The notes beneath the pieces were generated by a model. That model made no database searches and was not told the DNA's origin. It worked only from the letters and a program-made list of their open reading frames with translations. This document shows positions 35,678-43,736 of a DNA stretch of 44,851 nt, piece by piece. The DNA is from Nitrospinaceae bacterium (GTDB taxonomy: Bacteria > Nitrospinota > Nitrospinia > Nitrospinales > JACRGP01). The stretch covers positions 1 through 44,851 of the forward strand of contig JAJDBD010000020.1 of NCBI GenBank assembly GCA_029261575.1, read 5' to 3'. Both the position numbers and the translations under genes were made by a program. Each line of letters begins with the position of its first letter. The first letter of the stretch is position 1.

Positions 35678-36820
35678 TTACAATTCAGATTCTGGCAACA
35701 AACCGCCAGGTCCCTGGAGGTCTTGAGGTTGCATGATTTCTTCCCCACAAGATCCGCAATTCCTTATTATTTCAATGGTAGGACCGCCCCTTCTCCTTTG
35801 TGCAGCGGGAATCCTACGATCCTGGCCGTTACTACTCCCACAATAAGGACAAATGTTTGAACCAAACGCATAAAAAAGTCGCAGGTTCAAACGCTCTTCC
35901 GGCCAGAGAACCCGAAAACGATTTTCAGAGTATTTCCGAAAATGCTCGGGAGGCAATCCGGTGGTGAGAGCTTCGTCCTCGCGAGTTCCCTCCCTATAAA
36001 GCCGGGTACCCGTGAGACTGTAATAAGCGTGAACCAACTCATGGGCAAAAGCGATGGCCATTGGACGCTGTTTTTTTGTTCCATCAAAATAGCAGGTGGT
36101 TTCCGTGGACAAAAAATTACAAGTGACCGTGGCTCCATTGCCATCCCCTTTGTCTAGCCAGGGTTCTAGCTTTCGGCACACTAACGACCGCTGCCCAGAT
36201 TCAATGGGAGGGTGTCCGGTAGCCGTTTCGTCTGATATGTATAGGCTAAGGGCCTCATCCCAGGCTGAAGCGGCGTCCCTTATCAGAGTTTGCACCTTTC
36301 TTCTCCCTTGGTTCCTCATTCTTAGGAACGTGCTGGGAGAGACTATTCGGGAACCGCCGCCTCGATACACGCCTGCACGGACGAGGGCTTCAATTTGGCC
36401 GGGGGTAAAAGCATAATTGGTAATGCCTGGTCCGGGAGCGGCCAATTGCCGCGCCAAGGTGGAAATGTCATAAGGGCTGCGGGCAATGGCGTTCATTAAC
36501 AGGGGAATCGCCACCGCGCGGTTGTACCAACTTGTGCCCACAAGTTTATAATAGGCACGATCAGTTGAAGCCGCGCAGGCAAAACTGGACCCTGTCTTTA
36601 TATTGATTCTATATCCAGCGCCGTCCAATTCCCGAATAAAACTCTTCCCAACATTGTTGTCTACCGTTTGCCTAACGCCTTCGACAATTGCCTCCTGTTT
36701 CCCCTTGAGATTCCAAATTTGACCCAGTAGGACCTTAACGGAATTGACAAATTCCGGAGTTCCATCAATATTGATGTTCGTACTGGTCCATTCTGAGTTT
36801 GAATATAATTCGTGGGCCAT
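35678..36820 (-). CDS. M91-family (NleD/HopH-like) zinc metalloprotease, effector-type, with C-terminal zinc ribbon
   Basis: A 380-residue protein. The catalytic zincin motif is H260-E261-x-x-H264 in AFAHELVHAYYSLTG, preceded by K-K-Q-R-P. Downstream, E-D-E-A-L-T-T-G (281-288) and Y-S-E-N-R-F-R (297-303) with a later Arg/Tyr block match the N-R-P...H-E-L-x-H-A...E-E-L-x-T-V-G...T-E-N-x-I-R pattern of peptidase M91, known from type III effectors that cleave host kinases. The C-terminus adds a zinc ribbon (C324, C327, C355, C358). The first 170 residues are unrecognised. There is no signal peptide, no secretion apparatus or immunity gene nearby, and the gene appears less GC-rich at third positions than its neighbours. 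It may be an acquired toxin-like protease; target unknown. Confidence 0.78.
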   Translation of the reverse strand: MAHELYSNSEWTSTNINIDGTPEFVNSVKVLLGQIWNLKGKQEAIVEGVRQTVDNNVGKSFIRELDGAGYRINIKTGSSFACAASTDRAYYKLVGTSWYNRAVAIPLLMNAIARSPYDISTLARQLAAPGPGITNYAFTPGQIEALVRAGVYRGGGSRIVSPSTFLRMRNQGRRKVQTLIRDAASAWDEALSLYISDETATGHPPIESGQRSLVCRKLEPWLDKGDGNGATVTCNFLSTETTCYFDGTKKQRPMAIAFAHELVHAYYSLTGTRLYREGTREDEALTTGLPPEHFRKYSENRFRVLWPEERLNLRLFYAFGSNICPYCGSSNGQDRRIPAAQRRRGGPTIEIIRNCGSCGEEIMQPQDLQGPGGLLPESEL

Positions 36821-36930
36821 TGGAGACCTCGCATTTTTGGGTTAACCAGAAAACACTTAGGAAATAATACCAAATTATTCAATAGGATGATACTTCCTCC
36901 CCCCTCTTATTCCCAAAAACTTTCCCATTT

Positions 36931-36948
36931 TTGGAAAATACTTTCCAA
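36931..36948. promoter_or_regulatory. Perfect 7-4-7 palindrome in the M91 / mrp divergent region
   Basis: TTGGAAA-ATAC-TTTCCAA is a perfect inverted repeat, with further copies of the half (ggaaa/tttcc) on both sides (e.g. 36920s and 36971). It lies 75 bases before the mrp-like start and 110 before the protease start, inside the only stretch that can hold both promoters. It looks like an operator for a dimeric repressor; no candidate regulator gene is in the window. Confidence 0.5.
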
Positions 36949-37023
36949 TGAAAAGCTTTTTCTATATGATGGAAAGCGAAAATTCTCGAAAATTAACTGA
37001 TTAATTTTTTTTGGAGTCGGGCC

Positions 37024-37911
37024 ATGAAGTCCTATGAAGACCTGGCGGGCGACGGCGGATCCAACATCGTCGAGCAGGTCGTTTCCCAGCAGGGGAAACT
37101 GCGCGCCCGCCTGGATAAAATAAAGCACAAAGTAGTCTTGATGAGCGGCAAGGGCGGCGTGGGCAAAAGTTCCATCACCGCTAATATCGCCGCCTGTCTG
37201 GCGGACCAGGGGCGCACTGTCGGCATCCTGGACGCGGATTTGAACGGTCCCAGCATTTGCCATTTGCTGGGGGTGGACCGCTCCAAGAAACTGGTTATCG
37301 ACGAGAGCGGCGTCGAGCCGGGCGTCGGCCACCTGGGCGTCAAAATCATGTCCATGGACATGCTCTTACCGGACCCGGACTCTCCAGTCATCTGGACGGA
37401 GGATAAAGGCGCCAGCGCGGTCTGGGTGAGCACCATGGAGTCGACCGCCCTGCGCGAATTGCTGATGGACACGAAATGGGAAGAACTGGATTTCCTGCTG
37501 ATTGACATGCCGCCGGGGAGCGACCGGATCGACAATATCCGCGACCTGATCCCGGAGTTGGAAGGCGTGGTGGAAATAACCATCCCCTCCCCCGTCTCCC
37601 AGCATATCGTGTCCAAGTCCATCACCAAAAACACGAGAATGGGCGTCTCCGTGATCGGCCTGGTGGAAAACATGGCCACTTATGTTTGCCCGCATTGCGA
37701 TCAGGAAGGCGCGCTGTTTGCGGGCGAAGACGCGCACGGGCTGGCGCAGGGCAAGGGAATTCCCTATCTGGGGAAAATACCTTTCGACCCCAGGATTTCT
37801 CAAAAAAGAGACGGCCTGTTTTATACGGAAAACAAGGATTCCCTGACGGGCAAGGCGATAGCCGAGCTTGTGGAAAATATTCTCAAATTCATCGAAAACA
37901 AAGCCAAATAA
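37024..37911 (+). CDS. Mrp/NBP35-family iron-sulfur carrier ATPase, short paralogue
   Basis: A 295-residue P-loop ATPase with deviant Walker A MSGKGGVGKSS (about 40-49), switch-like D-A-D-L-N-G-P-S, and the DMPPGS motif. The paired cysteines C-P-H-C (about 222-225, YVCPHCDQEG) would bind the bridging [4Fe-4S] cluster in a dimer. Unlike the Mrp at 43.7 kb, it lacks the MIP18/DUF59 N-terminal domain. It is followed 13 bases later by the zinc-ribbon/PCP_red protein, so the pair may act together in cluster delivery to a specific client. Confidence 0.9.
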   Translation: MKSYEDLAGDGGSNIVEQVVSQQGKLRARLDKIKHKVVLMSGKGGVGKSSITANIAACLADQGRTVGILDADLNGPSICHLLGVDRSKKLVIDESGVEPGVGHLGVKIMSMDMLLPDPDSPVIWTEDKGASAVWVSTMESTALRELLMDTKWEELDFLLIDMPPGSDRIDNIRDLIPELEGVVEITIPSPVSQHIVSKSITKNTRMGVSVIGLVENMATYVCPHCDQEGALFAGEDAHGLAQGKGIPYLGKIPFDPRISQKRDGLFYTENKDSLTGKAIAELVENILKFIENKAK

Positions 37912-37924
37912 TTCAGGAGGCGAA

Positions 37925-38362
37925 ATGAAATTCCTTTGCATCCCTTGCGACGAGCAAATGCAAACCCAGACCGACGGCATCATGCCGGAGGAGAAAAAAA
38001 ATATATCGTTGAGATTTCAATGCCCGAAATGCCAGCACAGCATCGCCATGCTCACGAACAAGTTCGAAACCGAATTTGTCAGTAAAATCGGCGTGGAGTT
38101 GGGCGGCGGCTCGGACGTCGGCACGGGTCCCATGAGCGTTGTGAGCACGCAATTGGCGGAGGGCAAGGAGGAGCTTAAGAAAGCCGCGCCCAAGGACGAC
38201 GAGTTGATCTGGACCGAGGAAGCGCAGGAACGAATCAAGAAGGTGCCCTTCTTCGTGCGCAACATGGCCAAGAAAACTGTGATCAATTACGCCCAGGAAA
38301 GAGGCATCACGAAAATCGACGCGGCCCTGATGGACGAAGTACGGGAAAAAGTTGGTATGTAA
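37925..38362 (+). CDS. Zinc-ribbon protein with a C-terminal PCP_red domain
   Basis: A 145-residue protein. Two CxxC pairs (C5/C8 and C33/C36) form a probable zinc ribbon; residues 96-143 (L-I-W-T-E-E-A-Q-E-R-I-K-K-V-P-F-F-V-R-N...) match the PCP_red domain that ends the ChlB subunit of dark protochlorophyllide reductase and also occurs alone. No chlorophyll genes are near, so the domain does another job. I set the start at 37925, 7 bases after the aggagg at 37914; a frame from 37868 runs back into the mrp gene. It ends before a terminator. Confidence 0.8.
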   Translation: MKFLCIPCDEQMQTQTDGIMPEEKKNISLRFQCPKCQHSIAMLTNKFETEFVSKIGVELGGGSDVGTGPMSVVSTQLAEGKEELKKAAPKDDELIWTEEAQERIKKVPFFVRNMAKKTVINYAQERGITKIDAALMDEVREKVGM

Positions 38363-38387
38363 ATTTTCCGATTAAGACGAGACGCAG

Positions 38388-38425
38388 AAAAGCCGTTTCC
38401 GGTTCGATCCGGGAACGGCTTTTTT
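38388..38425 (+). terminator. Rho-independent terminator after the PCP_red gene
   Basis: A 15-base stem (38388-38402 with 38409-38423, one G-U pair) around a six-base loop, then T to 38425. It lies 26 bases after the stop codon. On the minus strand the A-run gives a second T-run, so it may also serve the convergent DUF971 gene. Confidence 0.92.
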
Positions 38426-38442
38426 CATTTCAACGCCCGACT

Positions 38443-38763
38443 CTATCCAACGAGTTTTCTCAGGTAGTCGTGGGAATACAACCCGGTGTCGTGTCCGTCG
38501 CTCCAATGAATCTGGATGGCGTACAGCCCCACGTTGTGAACTTTGAGGGGACGGATGGTTTCTGCAACCGAATCCGGGTCCAATCGCTTTTCCCCGGTCC
38601 ATTCATCTATGCACTGGGCGCACGGGCATTTCTGCCTCAGCATCCGCACATTCAAACGGGATTCCACGCCGTCCGTCCAGTCTATACCCAAAGTAGCGGG
38701 ATCGGCCTGGAACACTTTTTTGGGAGCGGGTTTTTCTGCGCTTTTAGTATTTTCAGTTGTCAT
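38443..38763 (-). CDS. DUF971 protein (gamma-butyrobetaine hydroxylase N-terminal-like)
   Basis: A 106-residue protein with the family's R-Q-K-C-P-C-A-Q-C-I-D-E-W-T-G motif and H-N-V-G-L-Y-A-I-Q-I-H-W-S-D-G-H-D-T-G-L-Y-S. The cysteine triad likely binds zinc. Such proteins are often found next to, or fused with, Mrp/ApbC carriers, and one lies at each side of this window part, which agrees with a role in iron-sulfur assembly. It is convergent with the PCP_red gene. Confidence 0.88.
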   Translation of the reverse strand: MTTENTKSAEKPAPKKVFQADPATLGIDWTDGVESRLNVRMLRQKCPCAQCIDEWTGEKRLDPDSVAETIRPLKVHNVGLYAIQIHWSDGHDTGLYSHDYLRKLVG

Positions 38764-38812
38764 TCTTCAACAGTAGCATAAGAGCAAATTAGCTCCAAGC
38801 GGAAACCTGATT

Positions 38813-39616
38813 TTAGGGGAGAGTAATATTAAGTACGGCTTTACCATCCGGGGCGACGTCTATTTCCATGGATTTTTCGCCCGCATAAGGATGCCAAACC
38901 ACCATCCGGTACTTTCCGGGAGGGATATTGCCGATTTCAAAAGAGCCGTCCTTCTCGCTGACGTCGAAATAAGGATTCCAAACCACCCGGGAACTGACGG
39001 ACATCCAGAGATGTTGTTCACATTCCACATAAAAATGGTCGTCCCGGCCCTTTTTTAGTTGCCTCAAGGATTTGGTAACGTCCACCTGGGCGCCTTTGTT
39101 GAGAAGCCATTTTTTGAAAAAGAATTTTCGCGTGGTCGTCCCGATGGAAAACCCTTTAGGGTTATGGAGCACCCCTTCATCATGATTTTTAATGACGAGC
39201 AAACCTTTGTCGAACTTCCCGGGTTTCCGGACTACGGCGACCTTGGGGTAGGATTTGCAGTTTCTAAAATCAATGGTTACGGAATCTTTTCCCCAGGATT
39301 TGCCCTGCTCGATACCTTCAATAAAAATGACGGCGTCTTTCAGGCCTCCGTCGTCTATTTCCACGTACTGAAGAAGGAGTTCGCCTTCCTTGTTGGGGTC
39401 GGCATTTTCCAGACAGAATTCAGAATTTTTTTGGGATCTCAGGTCTACTTTAACCGGCGAGGGAGCCGATCCTTTAAAGCTGATCTTCCCCTTGATGGAA
39501 CTTCCATTTTTAACGTCTCCCTCAATATACATGGGCTTTTTGGCGTAGGCTAACGACGACGCCAAAATCAGAATTTGAACCGCAACAAAAATGGAAACCA
39601 GAAATCTTTTCAACAT
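38813..39616 (-). CDS. Exported protein with carboxypeptidase-regulatory-like / cupredoxin-type domain
   Basis: A 267-residue exported protein; signal peptide ends near A-Y-A (about 25). The rest is beta-rich. N-H-D-E-G-V-L-H-N and E-C-E-Q-H-L-W-M recall the H...C..H...M set of type-1 copper proteins, and the end (V-S-E-K-D-G-S-F-E-I-G-N-I-P-P-G-K-Y) is a carboxypeptidase-regulatory-like fold. This pairing is common in proteins near multiheme cytochromes. Last gene of the Rieske-octaheme cluster (75 bases after the monoheme gene), it may be a copper-dependent carrier or an assembly partner. Copper binding is unproven. Confidence 0.72.
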   Translation of the reverse strand: MLKRFLVSIFVAVQILILASSLAYAKKPMYIEGDVKNGSSIKGKISFKGSAPSPVKVDLRSQKNSEFCLENADPNKEGELLLQYVEIDDGGLKDAVIFIEGIEQGKSWGKDSVTIDFRNCKSYPKVAVVRKPGKFDKGLLVIKNHDEGVLHNPKGFSIGTTTRKFFFKKWLLNKGAQVDVTKSLRQLKKGRDDHFYVECEQHLWMSVSSRVVWNPYFDVSEKDGSFEIGNIPPGKYRMVVWHPYAGEKSMEIDVAPDGKAVLNITLP

Positions 39617-39691
39617 GGACTGCGCCCTCTTTGCCTATCGGGGTTTATATCTCAATGAATCAAAATTTGGATCGGCTTTACATATCCTAAA

Positions 39692-40360
39692 TCAGCCCAG
39701 GCATCGATGAAGTCGGACTGCAATCAGGGACAAGGTAAAATCCTTTTCAATTAACTTGACATGAGTCCGGGTCACTTTCCTTTTCATCAGCATCTTAAAT
39801 GTTTCCATGCCTGTATTCGATGAGATATGAACCAGGTTTCCCTCTTTTTCGACCTTGATTAAATCCGGATGTTCAATTTTTATTTTGAAACTTTCCAGAT
39901 CGAGTCCTTTCTCCCCAATGTCAATGACATGGGTTGCAGAAAAACACAGGTTCACGGTCAAGTAGGTTTCCGCCAACAGGGATCTTACAAAAAGAACAAG
40001 CTCTCTGATTTGCTCGTCGCTAAAATCCGGGTGGGCGGGCATTCCGGTTCCCTTCACGCCCTTACGGATTGCTTCCTCAATTTGCTGGTCGGGGATTCGT
40101 TCCATCTGCAGGAAATTGGTGAAGTCCCTGGGTTTGGGATCAAGTCCTTCCGCCAAAAACCCCTCCCCATCGCCCAATTCTCCATGGCACATGGTGCAAT
40201 CGGATTCCCGGTAAATGGATTCCCCCAGAGAAGTCGCCGGCGATTCAGGCAACTTGCTGTATTGCTTATAGGAATCAACGGCAGACCCGCTGAGAGGCGT
40301 CAGAAAGATAACCAACAGGATCGCTGGAATTTGAAAAATAAAAATTTGTTTCATGCGCAT
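39692..40360 (-). CDS. Monoheme cytochrome c with extra C-terminal domain
   Basis: A 222-residue exported protein; hydrophobic signal (about 4-27). One heme site, C55-T-M-C58-H59, with G-D-G-E-G and the axial-Met region G-V-K-G-T-G-M-P-A-H-P after it (class I type). After about residue 135 the sequence turns into an unrecognised 85-residue beta-rich domain (V-N-L-C-F-S-A-T-H-V-I-D-I). It lies 90 bases after the octaheme gene and probably takes electrons from the complex. Confidence 0.82.
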   Translation of the reverse strand: MRMKQIFIFQIPAILLVIFLTPLSGSAVDSYKQYSKLPESPATSLGESIYRESDCTMCHGELGDGEGFLAEGLDPKPRDFTNFLQMERIPDQQIEEAIRKGVKGTGMPAHPDFSDEQIRELVLFVRSLLAETYLTVNLCFSATHVIDIGEKGLDLESFKIKIEHPDLIKVEKEGNLVHISSNTGMETFKMLMKRKVTRTHVKLIEKDFTLSLIAVRLHRCLG

Positions 40361-40453
40361 AGTTGAATGTCCTGCTTATTGATAAAGCCAGAAAACAGTT
40401 GAGAAAACGCCCTTACGCGAAAAGACGCTTGCCTGGGATATTTACGCTGAGGG

Positions 40454-41923
40454 TCAATTCCCGGCGTAACGTTTTTTAAATTCCTTCGCCGCTTCCTTTC
40501 TCTGCGCTTTTTCCTTATCGGACATTTTGCCCAGGAACCATTTATGCTCGTCGCGGTCGAGGATCAAATCCAGTTCGGCCAAAACGTCACGAGCCTTTGC
40601 GGCCGCATCCCCGCCCTTATGAATCGCCTTTTCGCAGGCTTCGCGCACCTGGGGAACGAAATGGATATAGAAGCGTTCGGCCACTTCAAAGAACCCGTGC
40701 CACTGGGTGTAATCGGGAGCCATCATGGAGGCGCCGTGCCGGGCGCGGCGGCCTTCGTGATGCCACAAATAAAAGTAGGTCCATTCCAACTCCTCGTCGA
40801 AATTGGTTGGCGTTAAAACGCCTCCGGCCTTCATCATTTTGATGATTTTGGTGGAAGGTTTGCCGTATTTTTCATTGTACAACACGATGGCGCTGTCGAA
40901 TTGTGCGTAAAAGGAGTCCACGTAATTTTCGGCGTGACATTTTCCGCAGACGTTCTTCATGTTGTCCCTTCTCTCCTCCCAGGGAACGGTTTCGACGCCA
41001 GCCTTGATGGCCTTGGCGTCGATTTTTTCGGAAATGGGCGGGCGCAGGTTCCAGGAGATGCGCATCCCAACGTCGTGGGTGACGTCCATTTCACTGGTGG
41101 CGCTCATGTGGCAGGTGGCGCAGGTCGGCGCCGCGGAATATTCAATTCCCACCCGCCAGGGCTGAGCGTCCAGCTTCATATATTCCTTGAACGCCTTGAA
41201 GGCGATTCCGTGTTTGGACTCCTCGTAAATTTCTTTTTGCGGATGGTCCGGTCCCATATGGCACTTGCCGCAACTATCCGGTTGACGCGCGACCACCACG
41301 GAAAATTGATGGCGGGAATGGCAGGCGGTGCAGGAACCTTTACTGCCGTCGGGATTGATCCTGCCGATGCCCGTATTGGGCCAGGTCGCAGGATCGGGCC
41401 GCCCATTTTCCATGATCTTGACCACCGAGCCGTGGCACTGCCAACATCCATTGATGGCCACTGGAGACTGGCCGTTTAATGCAAGCTGGTTCATATCGCC
41501 CTCCACCACTTCCGCAAGCACATTGTCCAGGGATCCAATTATTTTCCCCGCGTCGGCGTGATGGGAAGCCTGAAACTGCTCATTCTCCTGAGCATGGCAC
41601 TTGGAGCAATCCTTTGGGGAAACCACAACGGCAATCAAGGCGTCTTGATGCTTCCAGGCGTCCTTGTCTTCCGGCTCCGCCTTGTGACACTCCATACAGC
41701 CGACTCCGCGAAGCGCGTGCTTGCTGTTTTTCCATTGCTCGATAAGCGACGGACTTTTCACCGTATGGCATCCAACGCAGTTTTTGCTTTCCGAGGACAC
41801 CTTGATAGAGGCCTTTTTGCCGACAATGCGTTTGTTGCTTTCGACCCCACCGACGATCAGCAAGGCTCCAAGGAAAAACAACCCGATGACGCCGATAACT
41901 ATTTTTTTGGCGTTGAGCGACAT
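40454..41923 (-). CDS. Octaheme cytochrome c, hydroxylamine-oxidoreductase (HAO)-like
   Basis: A 489-residue protein with one N-terminal membrane segment (about 8-26) and eight CXXCH sites starting at C49, C76, C106, C160, C198, C218, C268 and C326. The order and the following block F-Y-L-W-H-H-E-G-R-R-A-R-H-G-A and M-M-A-P-D-Y-T-Q-W-H-G-F-F (395-412) match the HAO family. A tyrosine at 405 may correspond to the heme-crosslinking tyrosine, but I cannot align it with confidence. There is no C-terminal membrane helix. It lies between cytochrome b and the monoheme cytochrome, which fits a Rieske/b complex with octaheme arm as reported in anammox bacteria. It is probably not a marker of ammonia oxidation. 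Confidence 0.88.
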   Translation of the reverse strand: MSLNAKKIVIGVIGLFFLGALLIVGGVESNKRIVGKKASIKVSSESKNCVGCHTVKSPSLIEQWKNSKHALRGVGCMECHKAEPEDKDAWKHQDALIAVVVSPKDCSKCHAQENEQFQASHHADAGKIIGSLDNVLAEVVEGDMNQLALNGQSPVAINGCWQCHGSVVKIMENGRPDPATWPNTGIGRINPDGSKGSCTACHSRHQFSVVVARQPDSCGKCHMGPDHPQKEIYEESKHGIAFKAFKEYMKLDAQPWRVGIEYSAAPTCATCHMSATSEMDVTHDVGMRISWNLRPPISEKIDAKAIKAGVETVPWEERRDNMKNVCGKCHAENYVDSFYAQFDSAIVLYNEKYGKPSTKIIKMMKAGGVLTPTNFDEELEWTYFYLWHHEGRRARHGASMMAPDYTQWHGFFEVAERFYIHFVPQVREACEKAIHKGGDAAAKARDVLAELDLILDRDEHKWFLGKMSDKEKAQRKEAAKEFKKRYAGN

Positions 41924-41953
41924 TTTATCCTCCAGTCAATTTATTTATTCCCG

Positions 41954-43015
41954 TCATGCAAAAGCTTCCCAAACGGTCAAAATTAAATAAGCGCTGAATC
42001 CCAAAAAACCGATCCAGATGGTGAGTTCCATTTTGGGATATTTTTTTTCCAAAAACTGGTCTATGAACGGCCATAACGCCAGGACGCCGACAAAAAATAT
42101 CTGCCCCACAACGCCGATGTATATATTCGTCAATTTCAGCCAGCGAAAAGACGCGTAGAAATACCATTCGGGTTTGATATGTTCCGGGGTGACCAGAGGA
42201 TTGGCTATTTCTCCCAACCCTGCGGGGAAAACCAGCGACATGATCGTCAACAAATACAAAATGAGAATGGCGATCATGCATTCGGTGAGGAAATGGTCCG
42301 GGAACAGGGGAAAGGTTTTATGCTGAAGCTTCTTTTCCTCGTCAAACTCAAATTCCGTCACCCCATGCATTCGAACCAAAACAATGTGGACGGCAATCAA
42401 CGCGACCAGGGCGCCTGGGAAAATGACCACATGAAACACAAACAAACGCGTCAGGGTATTCCCGGACATCTCCGGACCGCCGCGAATAAAATCGGCGGCA
42501 TAGGCGCCAACGACGGGAACGCTTCCGGCGATTTCCGTGCCCACCATCGCGGCCCAGTAGGACAGTTGATCGTAAATCAGGGAATAGCCCGTGAACCCCA
42601 GCCCCAGGGTGATGAAAAATATGACTGTACCCAGCATCCAGTTAAGTTCCCGGGGTTTTCGAAACGCGCCCGTGAAGTAAACGCGGGACATATGGAGCAT
42701 GACGGTGACGATCATGAGTTCGGAAGCCCATTTATGAAGGCTCCTGACGTACCAGCCAAATTTCACCTCGTTGGTGATCTTAAATACGCTGTCGTAGGCT
42801 TGTTCCGGCGTCGGGACGTAATGGAACATCAGGAAAATTCCGGTTACGATCTGGATGGCAAACAATATCGCCGGGGTGCCGCCCAGGGCAAACCACCAAT
42901 GCTTCAGGTGATTGGGCACCGGCTCGTTGGTCAGGGTTTTTAATTCCTGAACGTTAACGGGAATCCGATCCTTGACCCAATCGGTCAGCTTTTCAATATT
43001 TTTTTCAGCCCACAT
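41954..43015 (-). CDS. Cytochrome b of a Rieske/cytochrome b complex (fused b6 plus subunit-IV type)
   Basis: A 353-residue, about 8-helix protein. Heme-b histidines are H94/H108 and H195/H210; the 14 and 15 spacings are of the b6 kind. Quinol-site sequence is K-P-E-W-Y (281-285) in the second half, so both the b6 part and the subunit IV part are in one chain. It overlaps the Rieske gene by 11 bases and precedes the octaheme gene by 30. It carries out quinol oxidation or, in reverse, quinone reduction at the inner membrane. Confidence 0.95.
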   Translation of the reverse strand: MWAEKNIEKLTDWVKDRIPVNVQELKTLTNEPVPNHLKHWWFALGGTPAILFAIQIVTGIFLMFHYVPTPEQAYDSVFKITNEVKFGWYVRSLHKWASELMIVTVMLHMSRVYFTGAFRKPRELNWMLGTVIFFITLGLGFTGYSLIYDQLSYWAAMVGTEIAGSVPVVGAYAADFIRGGPEMSGNTLTRLFVFHVVIFPGALVALIAVHIVLVRMHGVTEFEFDEEKKLQHKTFPLFPDHFLTECMIAILILYLLTIMSLVFPAGLGEIANPLVTPEHIKPEWYFYASFRWLKLTNIYIGVVGQIFFVGVLALWPFIDQFLEKKYPKMELTIWIGFLGFSAYLILTVWEAFA

Positions 43016-43484
43016 AAACTTCGTCCACGTAAATGTAAACGGCGCTGTCGATCACCTCGACCGGGTAAGAGTTAAGTGGTTTCGGCGGCGGTCCCTTAAG
43101 TACTTTCCCCTGCGCGTCGAAATAACCTTCATGGCAGGGGCAATAAAATTGTTTTTCCTTTTTCTTCCAATGCACCTGGCATCCCAAATGGGTGCATTTG
43201 GTGGACAGGGCAGTGTACCCGTCTCCGGTATTGACGATGTTTATTTTTTGGCCTTTGAGATCGGTGAATCTCAAATTATGACCGGGAGGAATGTCGGAAG
43301 TCTTGGCGACGTAAAGTTTGCGGCGAGGTTTTCCCTTCAGGGCGGGAAAGAGAAATCCCAAAAAGTAAAACGCCATGAACCCCAACCCGGCAATGAGACT
43401 GGAACCCATGAAGATGTTGACGAAAAAATCCCGGCGGGTGAAAGTCCGGGATTCAGGCTCCGAGCTTGCCTCTATATTTCCCAT
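43005..43484 (-). CDS. Rieske iron-sulfur protein
   Basis: A 159-residue protein with a twin-arginine-like start (F-T-R-R-D-F-F), one membrane helix (about 22-47) and a Rieske domain. [2Fe-2S] ligands are C97 and H99 (CTHLGC) and C115 and H118 (CPCHEG), with the C102/C117 disulfide. It heads the cytochrome b/octaheme operon; the cluster is likely exported folded by Tat. Confidence 0.95.
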   Translation of the reverse strand: MGNIEASSEPESRTFTRRDFFVNIFMGSSLIAGLGFMAFYFLGFLFPALKGKPRRKLYVAKTSDIPPGHNLRFTDLKGQKINIVNTGDGYTALSTKCTHLGCQVHWKKKEKQFYCPCHEGYFDAQGKVLKGPPPKPLNSYPVEVIDSAVYIYVDEVYVG

Positions 43485-43690
43485 CCATCGAACTCCGTTT
43501 GATTATTTTGATTATGAAGACAAGATAAGAGCCACCGGTTTGCAAACAGGGAAAGGCGACGGTTGGATCCATTGGCAAGGACCATTTTTCATTATAAACC
43601 TTACTAGATATAGGACCGTTTTGGCAGAAAAAAATTCCCGCTATTTTGCGAAAACCTTTTTTGGATATGGAGGGGGGGTAAAGAAGAGAC

Positions 43691-43709
43691 GGCTCCCGCA
43701 AGGGGAGCC
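43691..43709. other. Hairpin after the full-length mrp gene
   Basis: ggctccc-gcaag-gggagcc is a perfect 7-bp stem 28 bases beyond the mrp stop on the minus strand. It lacks a proper T-run (gtctcttcttta follows), so it may be a weak terminator or a processing site. The rest of the 250-base spacer holds the Rieske promoter region. Confidence 0.45.
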
Positions 43710-43736
43710 ATACGAGGTAAGTCGTCTTATAAAACG

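Noticed and set aside
40901-41479. A 192-codon plus-strand frame opposite the octaheme cytochrome
   Set aside because: The eight CXXCH sites on the minus strand decide the coding frame.
40454-41923. Reading the octaheme protein as evidence of ammonia oxidation
   Set aside because: No amo genes or c554/cM552 partners of the ammonia oxidiser type are next to it; the Rieske/b context points to a complex III variant.
42179-42943. A 254-codon open frame on the plus strand opposite cytochrome b
   Set aside because: The opposite strand holds a complete cytochrome b with all heme ligands; the translation is Gln/His/Asp-rich noise.
43691-43709. The hairpin after mrp as a definite terminator
   Set aside because: No T-run follows the stem on either strand.
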